Assembly (NCBI GenBank): GCA_020632715.1
Contig: JACKFA010000005.1
Location: forward strand, 620,001 to 684,000
Source of the DNA: Deltaproteobacteria bacterium
GTDB taxonomy: Bacteria; Myxococcota_A; UBA9042; PHBI01
Length of the DNA: 64,000 nucleotides
Direction: 5' to 3'
This document shows, piece by piece, positions 10,317 through 19,300 of the stretch; the stretch's first letter is position 1; each line of letters begins with the position of its first letter. The position numbers were made by a program, and so were the translations under genes. Below the pieces are notes generated by a model. It made no database searches. It saw only the letters and a list, made by a program, of their open reading frames with translations, and was not told where the DNA came from.

Positions 10317-11792
10317 ATGCTCGAGTCCTCCCCGAACCTCGCTCGCGCCCTGCGGCGCGCCGCGCTCCTCCTGACCCTCCTCGCCCCCGTCGCGGCGTGT
10401 GACGCCGACGGCGGCGGCGGCGGCGGCGGCGAGAGCGCCGTCATCGGCCCCGCGGGTGGCAAGCTCACGGCCTTCGGCGGTCAGCTCGTCCTCGAGGTGC
10501 CGCCGAACGCGCTCGACGAGGACGTCACCATCACGGCGCGCCGCGTCGCCACGCCGCCGGGCGGGCTGCTCGCGGGGCACACCTTCGAGCTCGGGCCGGA
10601 GGGGCTCGGGTTCGCGGTGCCGGCGACGCTGACGATCACGGCGGACGGCGCGGCCGTGACGGGCGGCCTCGGGAACCCCGATCTGCGCGTCGTGCACTGG
10701 GTCCCCGACGCGGACGCGGCCTTCGAGCTCGAGGGCGGCGTGACCGACAGCGGCACGGGGCGGGTGCGCGCGCCGATCGAGCACTTCTCGATGTACGGCG
10801 TGTCGTTCGAGACCCGCTGCGACGCGCACGGGACGATGACCGCGACCTACAACGAGGACCGCACCATCGACCTCACGTGGCGCCTCGAGCAGGGCCACGC
10901 GCTCGTCGAGACGGCGCGCTGGGCGGACAGCTTCGACGCGCCCGCGAACGCGTGGGGCGTGTTCGCCGACTGGCAGGCGTTCCACGGTGAGCTCCAGGCG
11001 GCGGCCGGCAACAACGCGACCTTCGTGGGCTTCCGCGTGCGGCAGCGCTGCTCGCAGACGCTGGTCGGGCCGCCGTCGGCGGTCGCGCGGGTGGCGGTCT
11101 TCGGCGGCTGGAACAGCCCGGCGGGCGCCATCCCGAGCCTCGACGTGACGCAGCGGGCGGGCGGCATGCTCGGGATCGCCTGGGGCACGGCGCGCGACGC
11201 GGCGGAGTACCACGTGGAGCGGAAGGGGCCGCAGGACGCGGACTTCGTGCGGATCGCGAAGGTCCCGGGCACGGACCGCTACCACCTCGACGGGGCCGGC
11301 GCCGGCGTCGCGTCGCTGACCGCGGACACGGGCTACACCTACCGCGTGCGCGCCTCGAACCCGGCGGGCGACGGCCCGTGGATCACGGCGACGGGGCGCA
11401 CGGCGGCGGCGGGCGCGGTCACCCCGGGGGAGTGCCCGACGATGCAGGTCCTGCTGTCGCCGGCGGTGGCGAACGTGGTCAACAAGCGCGCCATCATCGA
11501 CGTGACGGTGATCACGAACCCCGGCGAGGGCGCGGACGTCTACCTCCGCGCCGCCCTGCCCTGCGACGGCGCGAGCGGCTACCTGTGCGAGTTCGCGCAC
11601 ACCAACTGGTGCACGACGGCCGACGAGCCGTGCGAGCCGTACGGCGTGCGGGTCCCGCCGGGGCGCTCGACGGCGCGGCTCGAGATCACGACGGAGGCGC
11701 GCGGCTTCGACACGGAGGCGTTCATCGTCGCGCAGGCGCTCGACGAGGTGAGCGACGAGTGCCGGGTGCCGCTCCGCGTCCGCGCCGATTGA
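10317..11792 (+). CDS. ZU5/fibronectin type III lipoprotein
   Basis: A 491-aa lipoprotein with a signal peptide and lipobox VAAC, then a glycine run. Residues about 40-115 resemble a ZU5 domain (IGPAGGKLTAFGGQLVLEVP then DEDVTITARRV). A later segment (about 270-365) is fibronectin type III-like (YHVERKGPQDADFVRIAKV then TYRVRASNPAGDGPW). The C-terminal part has three Cys in a short window (CEFAHTNWCTTADEPC), perhaps a disulfide knot. ZU5 is mainly known in eukaryotic ankyrins but also occurs in bacterial surface proteins. The start ATG lies 35 nt after the predicted sigma-54 start site. The RCC1 gene follows after 49 bp, probably in the same transcript. Confidence 0.8.
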   Translation: MLESSPNLARALRRAALLLTLLAPVAACDADGGGGGGGESAVIGPAGGKLTAFGGQLVLEVPPNALDEDVTITARRVATPPGGLLAGHTFELGPEGLGFAVPATLTITADGAAVTGGLGNPDLRVVHWVPDADAAFELEGGVTDSGTGRVRAPIEHFSMYGVSFETRCDAHGTMTATYNEDRTIDLTWRLEQGHALVETARWADSFDAPANAWGVFADWQAFHGELQAAAGNNATFVGFRVRQRCSQTLVGPPSAVARVAVFGGWNSPAGAIPSLDVTQRAGGMLGIAWGTARDAAEYHVERKGPQDADFVRIAKVPGTDRYHLDGAGAGVASLTADTGYTYRVRASNPAGDGPWITATGRTAAAGAVTPGECPTMQVLLSPAVANVVNKRAIIDVTVITNPGEGADVYLRAALPCDGASGYLCEFAHTNWCTTADEPCEPYGVRVPPGRSTARLEITTEARGFDTEAFIVAQALDEVSDECRVPLRVRAD

Positions 11793-11841
11793 TGCATCGC
11801 ACAATCCACCAACCCATTGAAACAAAGAGAATAGGGAGAGA

Positions 11842-12942
11842 ATGATGACGCACTGCAACACGACGATGGCGGCGGCGACGAAGCGGGCGCTGGCGACGCT
11901 CGGGCTCGGGCTCGGGCTCCTGCTCGGCGGCGGGTCGGCGACGGCGGCGCAGGAGGCGGTCGACCTCGACGCCGGCCAGTACCACACGTGCATGGTGACG
12001 AGCTGCGGGGACGTGCGCTGCTTCGGGCGGAACGACTGGCACCAGTCGGACGACCACCTGCGGTCGCGGGGGGTCGTGCTGGCGAGCGCGTTCCAGGCGG
12101 CGTTCGAGGAGGTGACGGTGGGGACGGTGCACACCTGCGCGCGGGACGTGACGGGGAAGGTGCGCTGCTGGGGGCAGGGGACGCGCGGGCAGCTCGGTGT
12201 GCCGGCGGGCGTGACGTTCACGCAGATCGACGCGGGCGACACGGCGACGTGCGGGCTCGACGCGGCGGGGCACCCGCACTGCTGGGGGAGCGGGGGCGTG
12301 ATGTTCGGGGTGCCGACGACGGAGCGCTTCCTGAGCCTCTCGGTCGGGCGCGGGCACGCGTGCGGGATCGTCGAGGGCGCCGAGGAGATCCGCTGCTGGG
12401 GCGACAACGGTTACGGTCAGGCGCGGATCGGGGAGGGGGTGGGCCTCTTCTACCCGGGGACGAGCGAGCGCTTCTCGGAGGTGACGGCCGGGAACTACCA
12501 CTCGTGCGCGGTGAGCAACGGGGGGCGGGCGTACTGCTGGGGCTGGGACGGCTACGGGGCGGTGACGTTCGGCGGGCGGTTCCAGGACCTCGACGGGGAC
12601 GGGGTCTTCACGTACCTGCCGCAGTTCCAGTCGCAGGTGAGCGCGGGGCTCTGGGGGACGTGCGAGCACTACCACCCGAACACGAGCGGCAGCAGCACGT
12701 GGGGCGACCGGACGTACTGCTGGGGGTGGCCGTTCGAGAGGGCGGGGTTCCCGGCGCCGGCGACGGACCTGACGCAGCAGATCGCGGTGGGATCGAGCTT
12801 CGCGTGCGCCATCGACGATGCTGGGCAGGTGGTCTGCTGGGGGTCGGGCTACCAGGGATCGGCGACGCCGCCGACGCTCGCGGCGGAGTGCCCGTTCACG
12901 CCGTACGTGCTGGATCCGCCGAGGTTCGGCTTCGGCGGCTGA
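11842..12942 (+). CDS. RCC1-repeat secreted protein
   Basis: A 366-aa protein with an N-terminal signal sequence (RALATLGLGLGLLLGGGSATAA, cleaved after Ala). Seven blades of an RCC1-like propeller are marked by a recurrent Cys-Trp-Gly core (CWGQGTRGQLG, CWGSGG, CWGDNGYGQ, CWGWDGYG, CWGSGYQG), with a partner Cys about ten residues earlier in each blade (for example HTCARDVTGKVRCWG), suggesting a disulfide within each blade. The start is the first of two adjacent ATGs after AGGGAGAGA. Bacterial RCC1 proteins are surface or secreted; the ligand is unknown. Likely co-transcribed with the ZU5 lipoprotein and ended by the terminator at 13021. Confidence 0.85.
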   Translation: MMTHCNTTMAAATKRALATLGLGLGLLLGGGSATAAQEAVDLDAGQYHTCMVTSCGDVRCFGRNDWHQSDDHLRSRGVVLASAFQAAFEEVTVGTVHTCARDVTGKVRCWGQGTRGQLGVPAGVTFTQIDAGDTATCGLDAAGHPHCWGSGGVMFGVPTTERFLSLSVGRGHACGIVEGAEEIRCWGDNGYGQARIGEGVGLFYPGTSERFSEVTAGNYHSCAVSNGGRAYCWGWDGYGAVTFGGRFQDLDGDGVFTYLPQFQSQVSAGLWGTCEHYHPNTSGSSTWGDRTYCWGWPFERAGFPAPATDLTQQIAVGSSFACAIDDAGQVVCWGSGYQGSATPPTLAAECPFTPYVLDPPRFGFGG

Positions 12943-13020
12943 GGGGGCGGAGGCACCGCGGAGCCCCCGGGCGCGCGAGCCCGCGCGCGCGCGGCGGGGG
13001 ACGGAGCGGGGGGGAGCGCG

Positions 13021-13063
13021 GCGCGCGCCGGTCGGGGAGTCCGGTCGCGCGCCGCGCGTTTTT
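13021..13063 (+). terminator. Predicted rho-independent terminator
   Basis: A GC-rich hairpin (arm GCGCGCGCCGG, nine-base loop, arm CCGG-T-CGCGCGC with one bulge) is followed a few bases later by five Ts at 13059-13063. It sits 78 bp after the RCC1 stop and fits the end of the sigma-54 transcript. Confidence 0.45.
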
Positions 13064-13166
13064 CGTGGCGCGTCGGGGGCGGGCGTGGCGGAGGGCGTGA
13101 CGGATCCGGGGTCGTCGGCCCGAGACATCCGTTGACATCGCCTTCGCAAACGCTGGAGATAGACGC

Positions 13167-13607
13167 GTGAAGCTGACTACGGCCGCGCTCGTCGCCCTGC
13201 TCGCCGCCCCGGTGTCGTCCGCGGGGTGCGTCGACCTCGACGTAGACGCGGAGCGCGTCGGGGGCGAGGCGCCGGCGCCGTGCGCGGAGGTGGCGCCGGA
13301 GCGGCTCGACCTGCGAGCGGATCTGGGCGAGATCGTGGTCGGGACGGTCACGGTGACGAACTGCGGCGAGGGCGAGCTCTTCGTGGAGGCGACGGTCGAG
13401 GACGACGGCCGGAGCGGCGTCCTCGTGGACGGCGAGCCGAAGTCGCCGGTGGCGCTGCTCTCCGGGTGGCAGGTGGCGCTGCACGTGCGCGCGGCGCCGC
13501 GGGTGGTCGGGGTCGCGAGCGCGCGGGTGGTGGTCGCGCCGCGGGGGCTCGACGAGGTCGTGGTCCCCGTCACCATCACGACGACGGCCCCCGGCACGGC
13601 GCCATAG
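13167..13607 (+). CDS. Small lipoprotein
   Basis: A 146-aa predicted lipoprotein starting at GTG behind GGAG. Signal peptide and a weak lipobox (SSAGC) lead to a single beta-sandwich-like domain with the pattern VGTVTVTNCGEGELFVEATV, similar to ASH/MSP-type immunoglobulin folds. The last codons and the TAG stop belong to the first unit of the repeat array that follows (the CCATAGGGGC segment), so the natural C-terminus may have been set by repeat insertion. Two Cys in the mature part could pair. No partner known. Confidence 0.65.
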   Translation: MKLTTAALVALLAAPVSSAGCVDLDVDAERVGGEAPAPCAEVAPERLDLRADLGEIVVGTVTVTNCGEGELFVEATVEDDGRSGVLVDGEPKSPVALLSGWQVALHVRAAPRVVGVASARVVVAPRGLDEVVVPVTITTTAPGTAP

Positions 13608-13795
13608 GGGCGTCCCGCGTGCCGCCCGCCGGAACGTCCCCGGGGCGCGGCGCCGTAGGGGCGGCCCTCGTGGCCGCCCGCCGGAACGTCCCCGGGGCAC
13701 GGCACCGTATGCGCGGCCCTCGTGGCCGCCCGCCGGAACGTCCCCGGGGCACGGCACCGTAGGGGCGGCCCTCGTGGCCGCCCGCCGGGGGGCGG
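13590..13795. repeat. Tandem 51-52 bp hairpin repeats, locus 1 (4 units)
   Basis: Four units begin with GTAGGGGCGGCCCTCGTGGC (or a variant), with the T of each TAG/TAT at 13605, 13656, 13708 and 13760. Each carries the inverted repeat GGGCGGCC-N5-GGCCGCCC, seen here in the CTCGT-loop orientation, followed by a linker GGAACGTCCCCGGGG that is itself palindromic. The array fills the convergent gap between the lipoprotein and the ECF sigma factor. The same core occurs in the opposite orientation at 19080 and 33015. Confidence 0.9.
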
Positions 13796-13802
13796 CGCTG
13801 GG

Positions 13803-14324
13803 CTACGCTGTCATCGCGCGCATGAGCCACGCGCGCGCCGCGCGCCAGTCGCGCTCGACGACGCTCACCGAGAAGCCCAGCACCTCGGCGATCTCCGTGA
13901 CCGTCATCCCCGCGAGGAAACGCAGCTGGACGACGCGCGCCGCGCGGGCGTCGATGGCCTCGAGCTCCTCGAGGGCGTCCGCGAGCATGACGACGTCGAC
14001 GTCGCTGACCGAGTCGCCCGCGAGCCGGAGCGAGACGCGGGTCCAGCCGTCGCCGTGCTTCTCGGTGGCCTTCCGCCGCGCCCGGTCGATGAGGATGTGC
14101 CGCATCGCGGTCGCCGCGGCCGCGCGGAAGTGCGTCTCCGAGCGCCAGGCGGCCCGCTGCGACTGCGTGAGGCGCAGGAAGGCGTCGTGCACGAGGCTCG
14201 TCGGCGACAGGCTCTGCTCCGCGACGCGGCCGTGGAGCAGCGCGCGGGCGGCGTGCCGGAGCTCGTCGTACACGGCCTGGTCGACCGTCTGGGCGTCGTA
14301 TGACTGCGGCTCTTCGTCAGCCAT
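13803..14324 (-). CDS. ECF RNA polymerase sigma factor (TIGR02999-like)
   Basis: A 173-aa sigma-70 family factor with region 2 (LSPTSLVHDAFLRLTQ then FRAAAATAMRHILIDRARRK) and region 4 (LRFLAGMTVTEIAEVLGFSV, then WRAARAWLMRAM). These motifs fit the ECF subgroup abundant in Acidobacteria, Planctomycetes and myxobacteria, which usually has no anti-sigma factor and lies beside a Ser/Thr kinase. That is the case here: the kinase at 14376 is divergent, with 51 bp between the starts. Phosphorylation by the kinase is the likely control (inference). Start ATG within CCATGG at 14322-14324. Confidence 0.92.
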   Translation of the reverse strand: MADEEPQSYDAQTVDQAVYDELRHAARALLHGRVAEQSLSPTSLVHDAFLRLTQSQRAAWRSETHFRAAAATAMRHILIDRARRKATEKHGDGWTRVSLRLAGDSVSDVDVVMLADALEELEAIDARAARVVQLRFLAGMTVTEIAEVLGFSVSVVERDWRAARAWLMRAMTA

Positions 14325-14375
14325 GGTGGTACACTAATCGAGCGTGAAGGGGCGATCCAGCACGAGAGGGGCGCG
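14325..14375. promoter_or_regulatory. Divergent promoter region, ECF gene / kinase
   Basis: A 51-bp gap between two divergent starts must hold both promoters. It contains a -10-like TACACT (about 14331-14336) on the plus strand and a GAGAGGGG ribosome-binding site for the kinase. No convincing -35 is visible, which would fit an ECF-type promoter of unknown consensus. Confidence 0.3.
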
Positions 14376-17300
14376 GTGACGTCGCAGAACGCGCCGAGAG
14401 AGCGCGCGGCGCGGGCCTTCGCCATCTTCAAGGCGGTCGTCGAGCTCCCGGCGGACGCCCGCGGCGCCGCGATCGCGACGGCCTGCGACGGCGATGAGGC
14501 GCTCTCCGCCGAGGTCGACGAGCTGCTCGCCCTCGACGCCATCGAGGACGGCCTCATGGACGCCACGCCCGGCGCCGGGCGGCAGGTCATCGCGCACGAC
14601 CTGCTCATGTCGATGCTCGCGGGCGGCGAGCTCACCCCCGTCGCGCACGAGCCGCCCCCCGACGCCATCGGCCCCTACCGCATCGTGGGCGTCCTCGGCG
14701 CCGGCGGCATGGGCGTCGTCTACGAGGCCGAGCAGGCGCACCCGAGGCGCCGCGTCGCCATCAAGACGGTCCACCCGTGGCTGCGCTCGCCCGCGCTCGC
14801 CGCGCGCTTCGACTTCGAGGTGCAGGCGCTCGCGTCGCTCCGGCACCGCGCCATCCCGCGGCTCTACGAGGTGCGCGAGGAGGCCGGCGCGACCTGGATG
14901 GTGATGGAGCTCGTGCGCGGCGAGCGCATCACGGACTACGCGGCGGCCCTGCCCATCGACGCGCGGCTCGGCCTCCTGCGCGAGGTGGTCGCGGCCGTCC
15001 AGCACGCGCATGGCGCGGGCATCGGCCACCGCGACCTGAAGCCGAGCAACGTCATCGTGTGCGACGGCGAGCCGCGGATCCTCGACTTCGGGCTCGCCGC
15101 GCCCCTCGACGGGAGCGACGCCGCCTTCGCCGCCATCGGCGGGACCGTGGCGTATATGGCCCCCGAGCAGCTCGTGCCGGGCGCGGTCGTCGACCACCGC
15201 GCGGACATCTACGCGCTCGGGGTGCTCGCCTACGAGCTCCTCACCGGCACGCTGCCGGTCGCGCTCGCGGACGTCTCGCTCGCGGCGGCGCGGCAGGCGA
15301 AGCGGATGGGGCTCGTGACGCCCGCCTCGACGCTCGTGGCCGGCGTCCGCGACGACCTCGACCACATCATCGCGCGCGCGATGGCGCCGGACCCGGACGC
15401 GCGCTACGCCACGGCGGCGGAGCTCGGCGCGGACCTCGCCCGCTACGAGGCGAGCCGGCCGGTGGCGGCGCGGCCGCCCACGCTGGTCTATCGCGCGCGG
15501 ACGGCGGCGCGGCGGCACGCGACGCTGCTCAGGGCCGTGGGCGCGACGCTGGCGGCGGTGCTGGTCGCGGCGGCGGTGGTGCTCGGGGTGCGGGCGTGGG
15601 AGGCGGGGCGCGAGGCGGACGCGCGGGAGGCGCGGGCGCAGGCGCGGCTGACGGCGCTCGAGGGGCGCCTCGAGGCGCTCATCGCGGCGGGGGAGCGCGC
15701 GCAGGCCGACGCGCTCTTCGACGTGTTCGCGCGGATGCAGGAGAACGTCGGCACGAAGGCCCTCTTCGAGGCGTGGATCCGCCGGGCGGAGCGGCAGGCG
15801 GGGCTCGGGCGCGACGACGCGGCGGTGGACGCGTACGCGGGCGCGTACGCGGCCGCCGCGAGCGACGCCGACCGGGCGCGGGCGCTCGTGGACCTCGGGG
15901 TCGCGTTCGCGCGGCGGGGGGCGTGGGGGCGCGCGGACCGCGTGCTGGACCGGATCGCGGAGCTCGGGGGCGACGCCGATCCGCGCGCCACCTCGCTCCG
16001 CGCGGAGGTGCTGGCCTTCCGGCGCGACTTCGCCGGGGCGCTCGCGGCGGAGCCGGCGACACTCATGGCGCCGATCCTGCGACAGCTCGAGCGCGCGACG
16101 CCGCTCGAGCTGTTGGCGACGAGCGCGTGGGGGACGGACGTCGGCGGGCGACCGGCGGTGGTGGTGCTCGACCAGCCGGCGCGGGAGCTCCTGGTGTTGC
16201 GGATGGCGCCGCGGCCGGCGCCGCTCGCGCGGTTGCCGCTGCCGGACCGCATCGCCGTGGGCGCGAGCCTCCCGCGGGCGCTGGGAGGCACGTCGGACCT
16301 CGTCCTCGCGCGCCATGACGACGCGACGATCGCCTATCTGCGGCTCCTGAAGGCGCCGATCGCGCTCGAGGAGGTGGTCGGGCCGCGGCTCGAGCACGTC
16401 TGGTCGGGCGCCGGCTGGCTGCGCGCGGACGGGGGCGTCGGCGTGGCGGTCGGGTCGGCGGGGCTCGCGCGGCAGTTCGCGGTGGGCGTGCTCGGGAGCG
16501 AGGCGGCGCGGCTCGCGACGGAGGCGGAGGTCGGGGTGGCGTCGGACTGCGACGGGGTCGTGGCCGCGGACTTCGACGGGGACGGGCGCGTCGAGCTGAT
16601 CGCGGCCTTCGGGGCGTGGTCGAGCTACGAGGTGCGCGCGCTCAGGCCCGGCGACGACGGGAGCGTCGAGCTGCTCGGCGCGCAGCGGGTCGGCTCGATG
16701 ACGAACGCGGTGCTCATGCGGTCGGCGGACGGCCCGATCGCGGTCCTGGCGAAGGCCGATCAGTACCCGAACCCGGAGCTCCTCGGGGAGGCCCACCCCT
16801 TCGGCGAGCCCGCGGGGCTCTACCTCTTCGCGCTGCGGGAGGGCGCGCTGCGGGAGCTCGCGCGGCTCCGGTTCCCGGCCTGGATCCGCGAGGGGGGCGC
16901 GTCGTCGCTCGTGGCCGGCGACTTCGACGGCGACGGGCTCTCGGACATCGCGATCGGGGCGGTCACGGGCGCGGACGAGGTGATGGTGGTGTATCGGCAG
17001 GTGGCGCCGCTCGTGTTCGAGACGGTGGCGGTGGCCGACATGGACCCGCTCGGGGCCTACGACCTCGACGGAGACGGCGACGACGAGCTGATCGTGCGGG
17101 CGCCGGGGGACGGGCACCGCGGCTGGGTGCTCGGGATGGGAGACGGGGCGTTCCCGCTGCGGGAGCGGCGAGCGGAGGTGGCGCAGCGCGCGCGGGTGGC
17201 GGCGCCGGCGGGGGCGGACCCGGCGGTGGCGCGGGCGTGGGAGCGGGCGCAGGACCTCGCGGAGATGGGGCTCGAGGAGCGCGCGGTGGCGGAGTTCGGG

Positions 17301-18633
17301 GCGGCGTCGGACATGACGGCGGACGCGGGGGTGCGGGCGCGGCTCGCGCTGCGGTCGGCGGCGCTCTGGCGGGAGCTCGGGCGGCCGCGGCGGGCGGCGC
17401 GGATGGCGGAGGAGGCGCTCGGGGCGCCGCTCGGGGGGCGCAGGAGGTGGGGAGGCGCACCGGACGGCGGCGCTGAGCCACCTGGAGGCGCACGACGTGG
17501 CGCGGGCGGTGGCGCACTTCCGGGCGCTCGCGGGGGGCGCGGGAGCGGAGGCGGAGGCGGCGCGGGCGGCGCTGAGGCGGCTCGAGCCGCTGCTCGGGCG
17601 CGGGGCGCCGTGGACGCTCGTGTCGGGGGCGTGGCTCGCGGGGGCGTGGCGGGTGGCGGCGCCGGAGGCGTTCGGGCGGGACCGGGCGGGCGCCGGGGCG
17701 GTGGCGGTGGAGGCGCTGAACGACGAGGGCGTGCTCGCGTGGGTGCCGGTGCGCTACGAGGGCGGCCAGGTCACGCTGACGGTGGAGGGGGTGCTCGAGC
17801 ACGTGGAGATCGGGGCGGGGATCGGGCTCGAGCTGAGGCCGGCGGGGGGTGGGCCGGTGGTGCTCGAGGCGTGGCTCTACGCGACGGGCGGGGGCGAGGC
17901 GATCACGCGGATCGTGGGGTGCGGGCCGAACGACGGGAAGACGCGGCCGAGCGTCGGGGCGGAGCGGGCGATCGACGCGGCGCCGGAGGTGTTGCGGGTA
18001 GTGCTGGACTACCTGCCGACGGAGGGGGAGTCGGCGTGCACGGTGGTGAGTGGGGGGGCGCAGGTGCTGGAGCGGCGGTTCCCGATGGGGGGGATCCCGG
18101 CGGGGGACTACGAGCTGTCGCTGCGGTCGCGGGGGGAGGCGTCGTGGACGGCGCTGATGGCGGCGCGGGTGGCGTTGCGGCGGGTGGTGGTGAGCGGGCT
18201 CGCGCCGCGTGAGGCGGGGGAGCAGGCGGCGGCGGAGGTGGCGGCGGAGGCGGCGAGGGCGCCGGGGCGGCGGCTCTGGGCGGCGGCGGAGGCGGGGCGC
18301 TACGAGGAGGCGCGGGAGATCGCGAGGGCGATGCCGGCGCCGGGGTTCGCGGCGGACGAGACGGTGAGGAGGCTGATGCGGACGCGGCCGGAGGTGGTGG
18401 GGCCGCTCTTGAGGGGGCTCGATCCGCGGGCGTACGACGAGGCGCTGGCGGAGGTGTGGGAGACGGCGTCGCGGTACGTGGACGACCCGCGGACGGCGGC
18501 GTTCCTGGCGAGGCCGGAGGTGGCGGGGCTCTGGCGGGTCGGGAGCGAGGGGGCGGCGGCGGTGATGGGGGCGAGGGCGAGGATGTTCCTGAGGGCGGGG
18601 GATCCGGCGCGGGTGCTCGGGGTGTGGCGGTGA
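14376..18633 (+). CDS. Receptor Ser/Thr kinase with FG-GAP sensor, frameshifted
   Basis: A large kinase starting at GTG. The N-terminal helical region (1-95) matches the segment typical of ECF-linked kinases. The kinase domain has GAGGMGVVYEAE, Lys130, HRDLKPSN with Asp220, DFG and GGTVAYMAPEQ. One transmembrane helix lies near 385-408. The extracytoplasmic part has a TPR-like helical stretch, then FG-GAP loops (ADFDGDGRVELIAAF, GDFDGDGLSDIAIGA, YDLDGDGDDELIVRA), and a further C-terminal region to 18633. A one-base shift within a six-G run at 17433-17438 splits it; the two frames join smoothly (…EALGAPLGG / EAHRTAALSHLEA…). Probably senses an envelope ligand and controls the adjacent ECF factor. 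Confidence 0.83.
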
Positions 18634-18678
18634 CGAAGGGGGTTGTAGCGAGGCACGGGGATCCGTAGCGTCGCGCCC

Positions 18679-19056
18679 ATGAAGCACCGAGTCGCCACCG
18701 CCGTCGTCGCCGCCCTGGCTCTCCTGACGCCCGCCATCGCCGCCTGTGACGCGGGCGACGAGGGCTGCACGCTGCAGTACTTCACCGCGAACGTGAGGGT
18801 GGTGGACGGCGCGGGAGAGGGGGTGGAGGGCGCGACGGTCGCGGCCGAGAACCTCGACAACGGGCGGACGGCGACGACGACGACGTTCGCGGACGGGACG
18901 ACGACGGGGATCGGCGAGGTGCTCGGGCGAGGCACGGTGCGGCTCGTGGCGTCGCTGGGCGGGGCGACGTCGGAGCCGGTCGACATGCACTGGGACAAGA
19001 GCGGCTGCCACATCGTGCCGCGCGAGGACGAGGTGGTGCTCACGCTCGGGGAGTAG
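18679..19056 (+). CDS. Small lipoprotein with carboxypeptidase-regulatory-like fold
   Basis: A 125-aa protein with a clean signal peptide and lipobox (AIAAC). The mature part has two further Cys (EGC, SGC) and the strand pattern ANVRVVDGAGEGVEGATVAA, typical of carboxypeptidase-regulatory or Ig-like beta-sandwich domains, which bind surfaces or sugars. Asp at position +2 after the lipid Cys would mean inner-membrane retention in enteric bacteria; whether that rule holds here is unknown. It lies 45 bp after the kinase and reads the same way, so it may be co-transcribed. Confidence 0.75.
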   Translation: MKHRVATAVVAALALLTPAIAACDAGDEGCTLQYFTANVRVVDGAGEGVEGATVAAENLDNGRTATTTTFADGTTTGIGEVLGRGTVRLVASLGGATSEPVDMHWDKSGCHIVPREDEVVLTLGE

Positions 19057-19079
19057 CCGCCACCGTATCGGGCGGGCAC

Positions 19080-19300
19080 GAGGGCGCGTCGCGGCGGGCG
19101 AACACGTCGGACGCATCGCGGGCGGCCACGAGGGCCGCCCCTACGCGGGCGGACACGTGGGATGCATCGCGGGCGGCCACGAGGGCCGCCCCTACCTCGG
19201 CGGGCGGACACGTGGGATGCATCGCGGCCGGCCACGAGGGCCGCCCCTACGCGGGCGGACACGTGAGACGCATCGCGGGCGGCCACGAGGGCCGCCCCTA
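19080..19300. repeat. Tandem ~51 bp hairpin repeats, locus 2
   Basis: About four full units carrying GGCCACGAGGGCCGCCCCTA joined by linkers of the type GCGGGCGGACACGTGGGATG, plus a degenerate leading unit (GGGCACGAGGGCGCGTC). Each core folds as GGGCGGCC-ACGAG-GGCCGCCC. The leading segment, about 75 bp, is almost the same as 33675-33755 in locus 3. The array fills a convergent gap and reaches the last codons of the PQQ-propeller gene at 19298. Confidence 0.9.

Noticed and set aside
13132..13137. Perfect TTGACA as a -35 box for the lipoprotein at 13167
   Set aside because: The matching -10 would fall on the ribosome-binding site, leaving no leader; probably chance.
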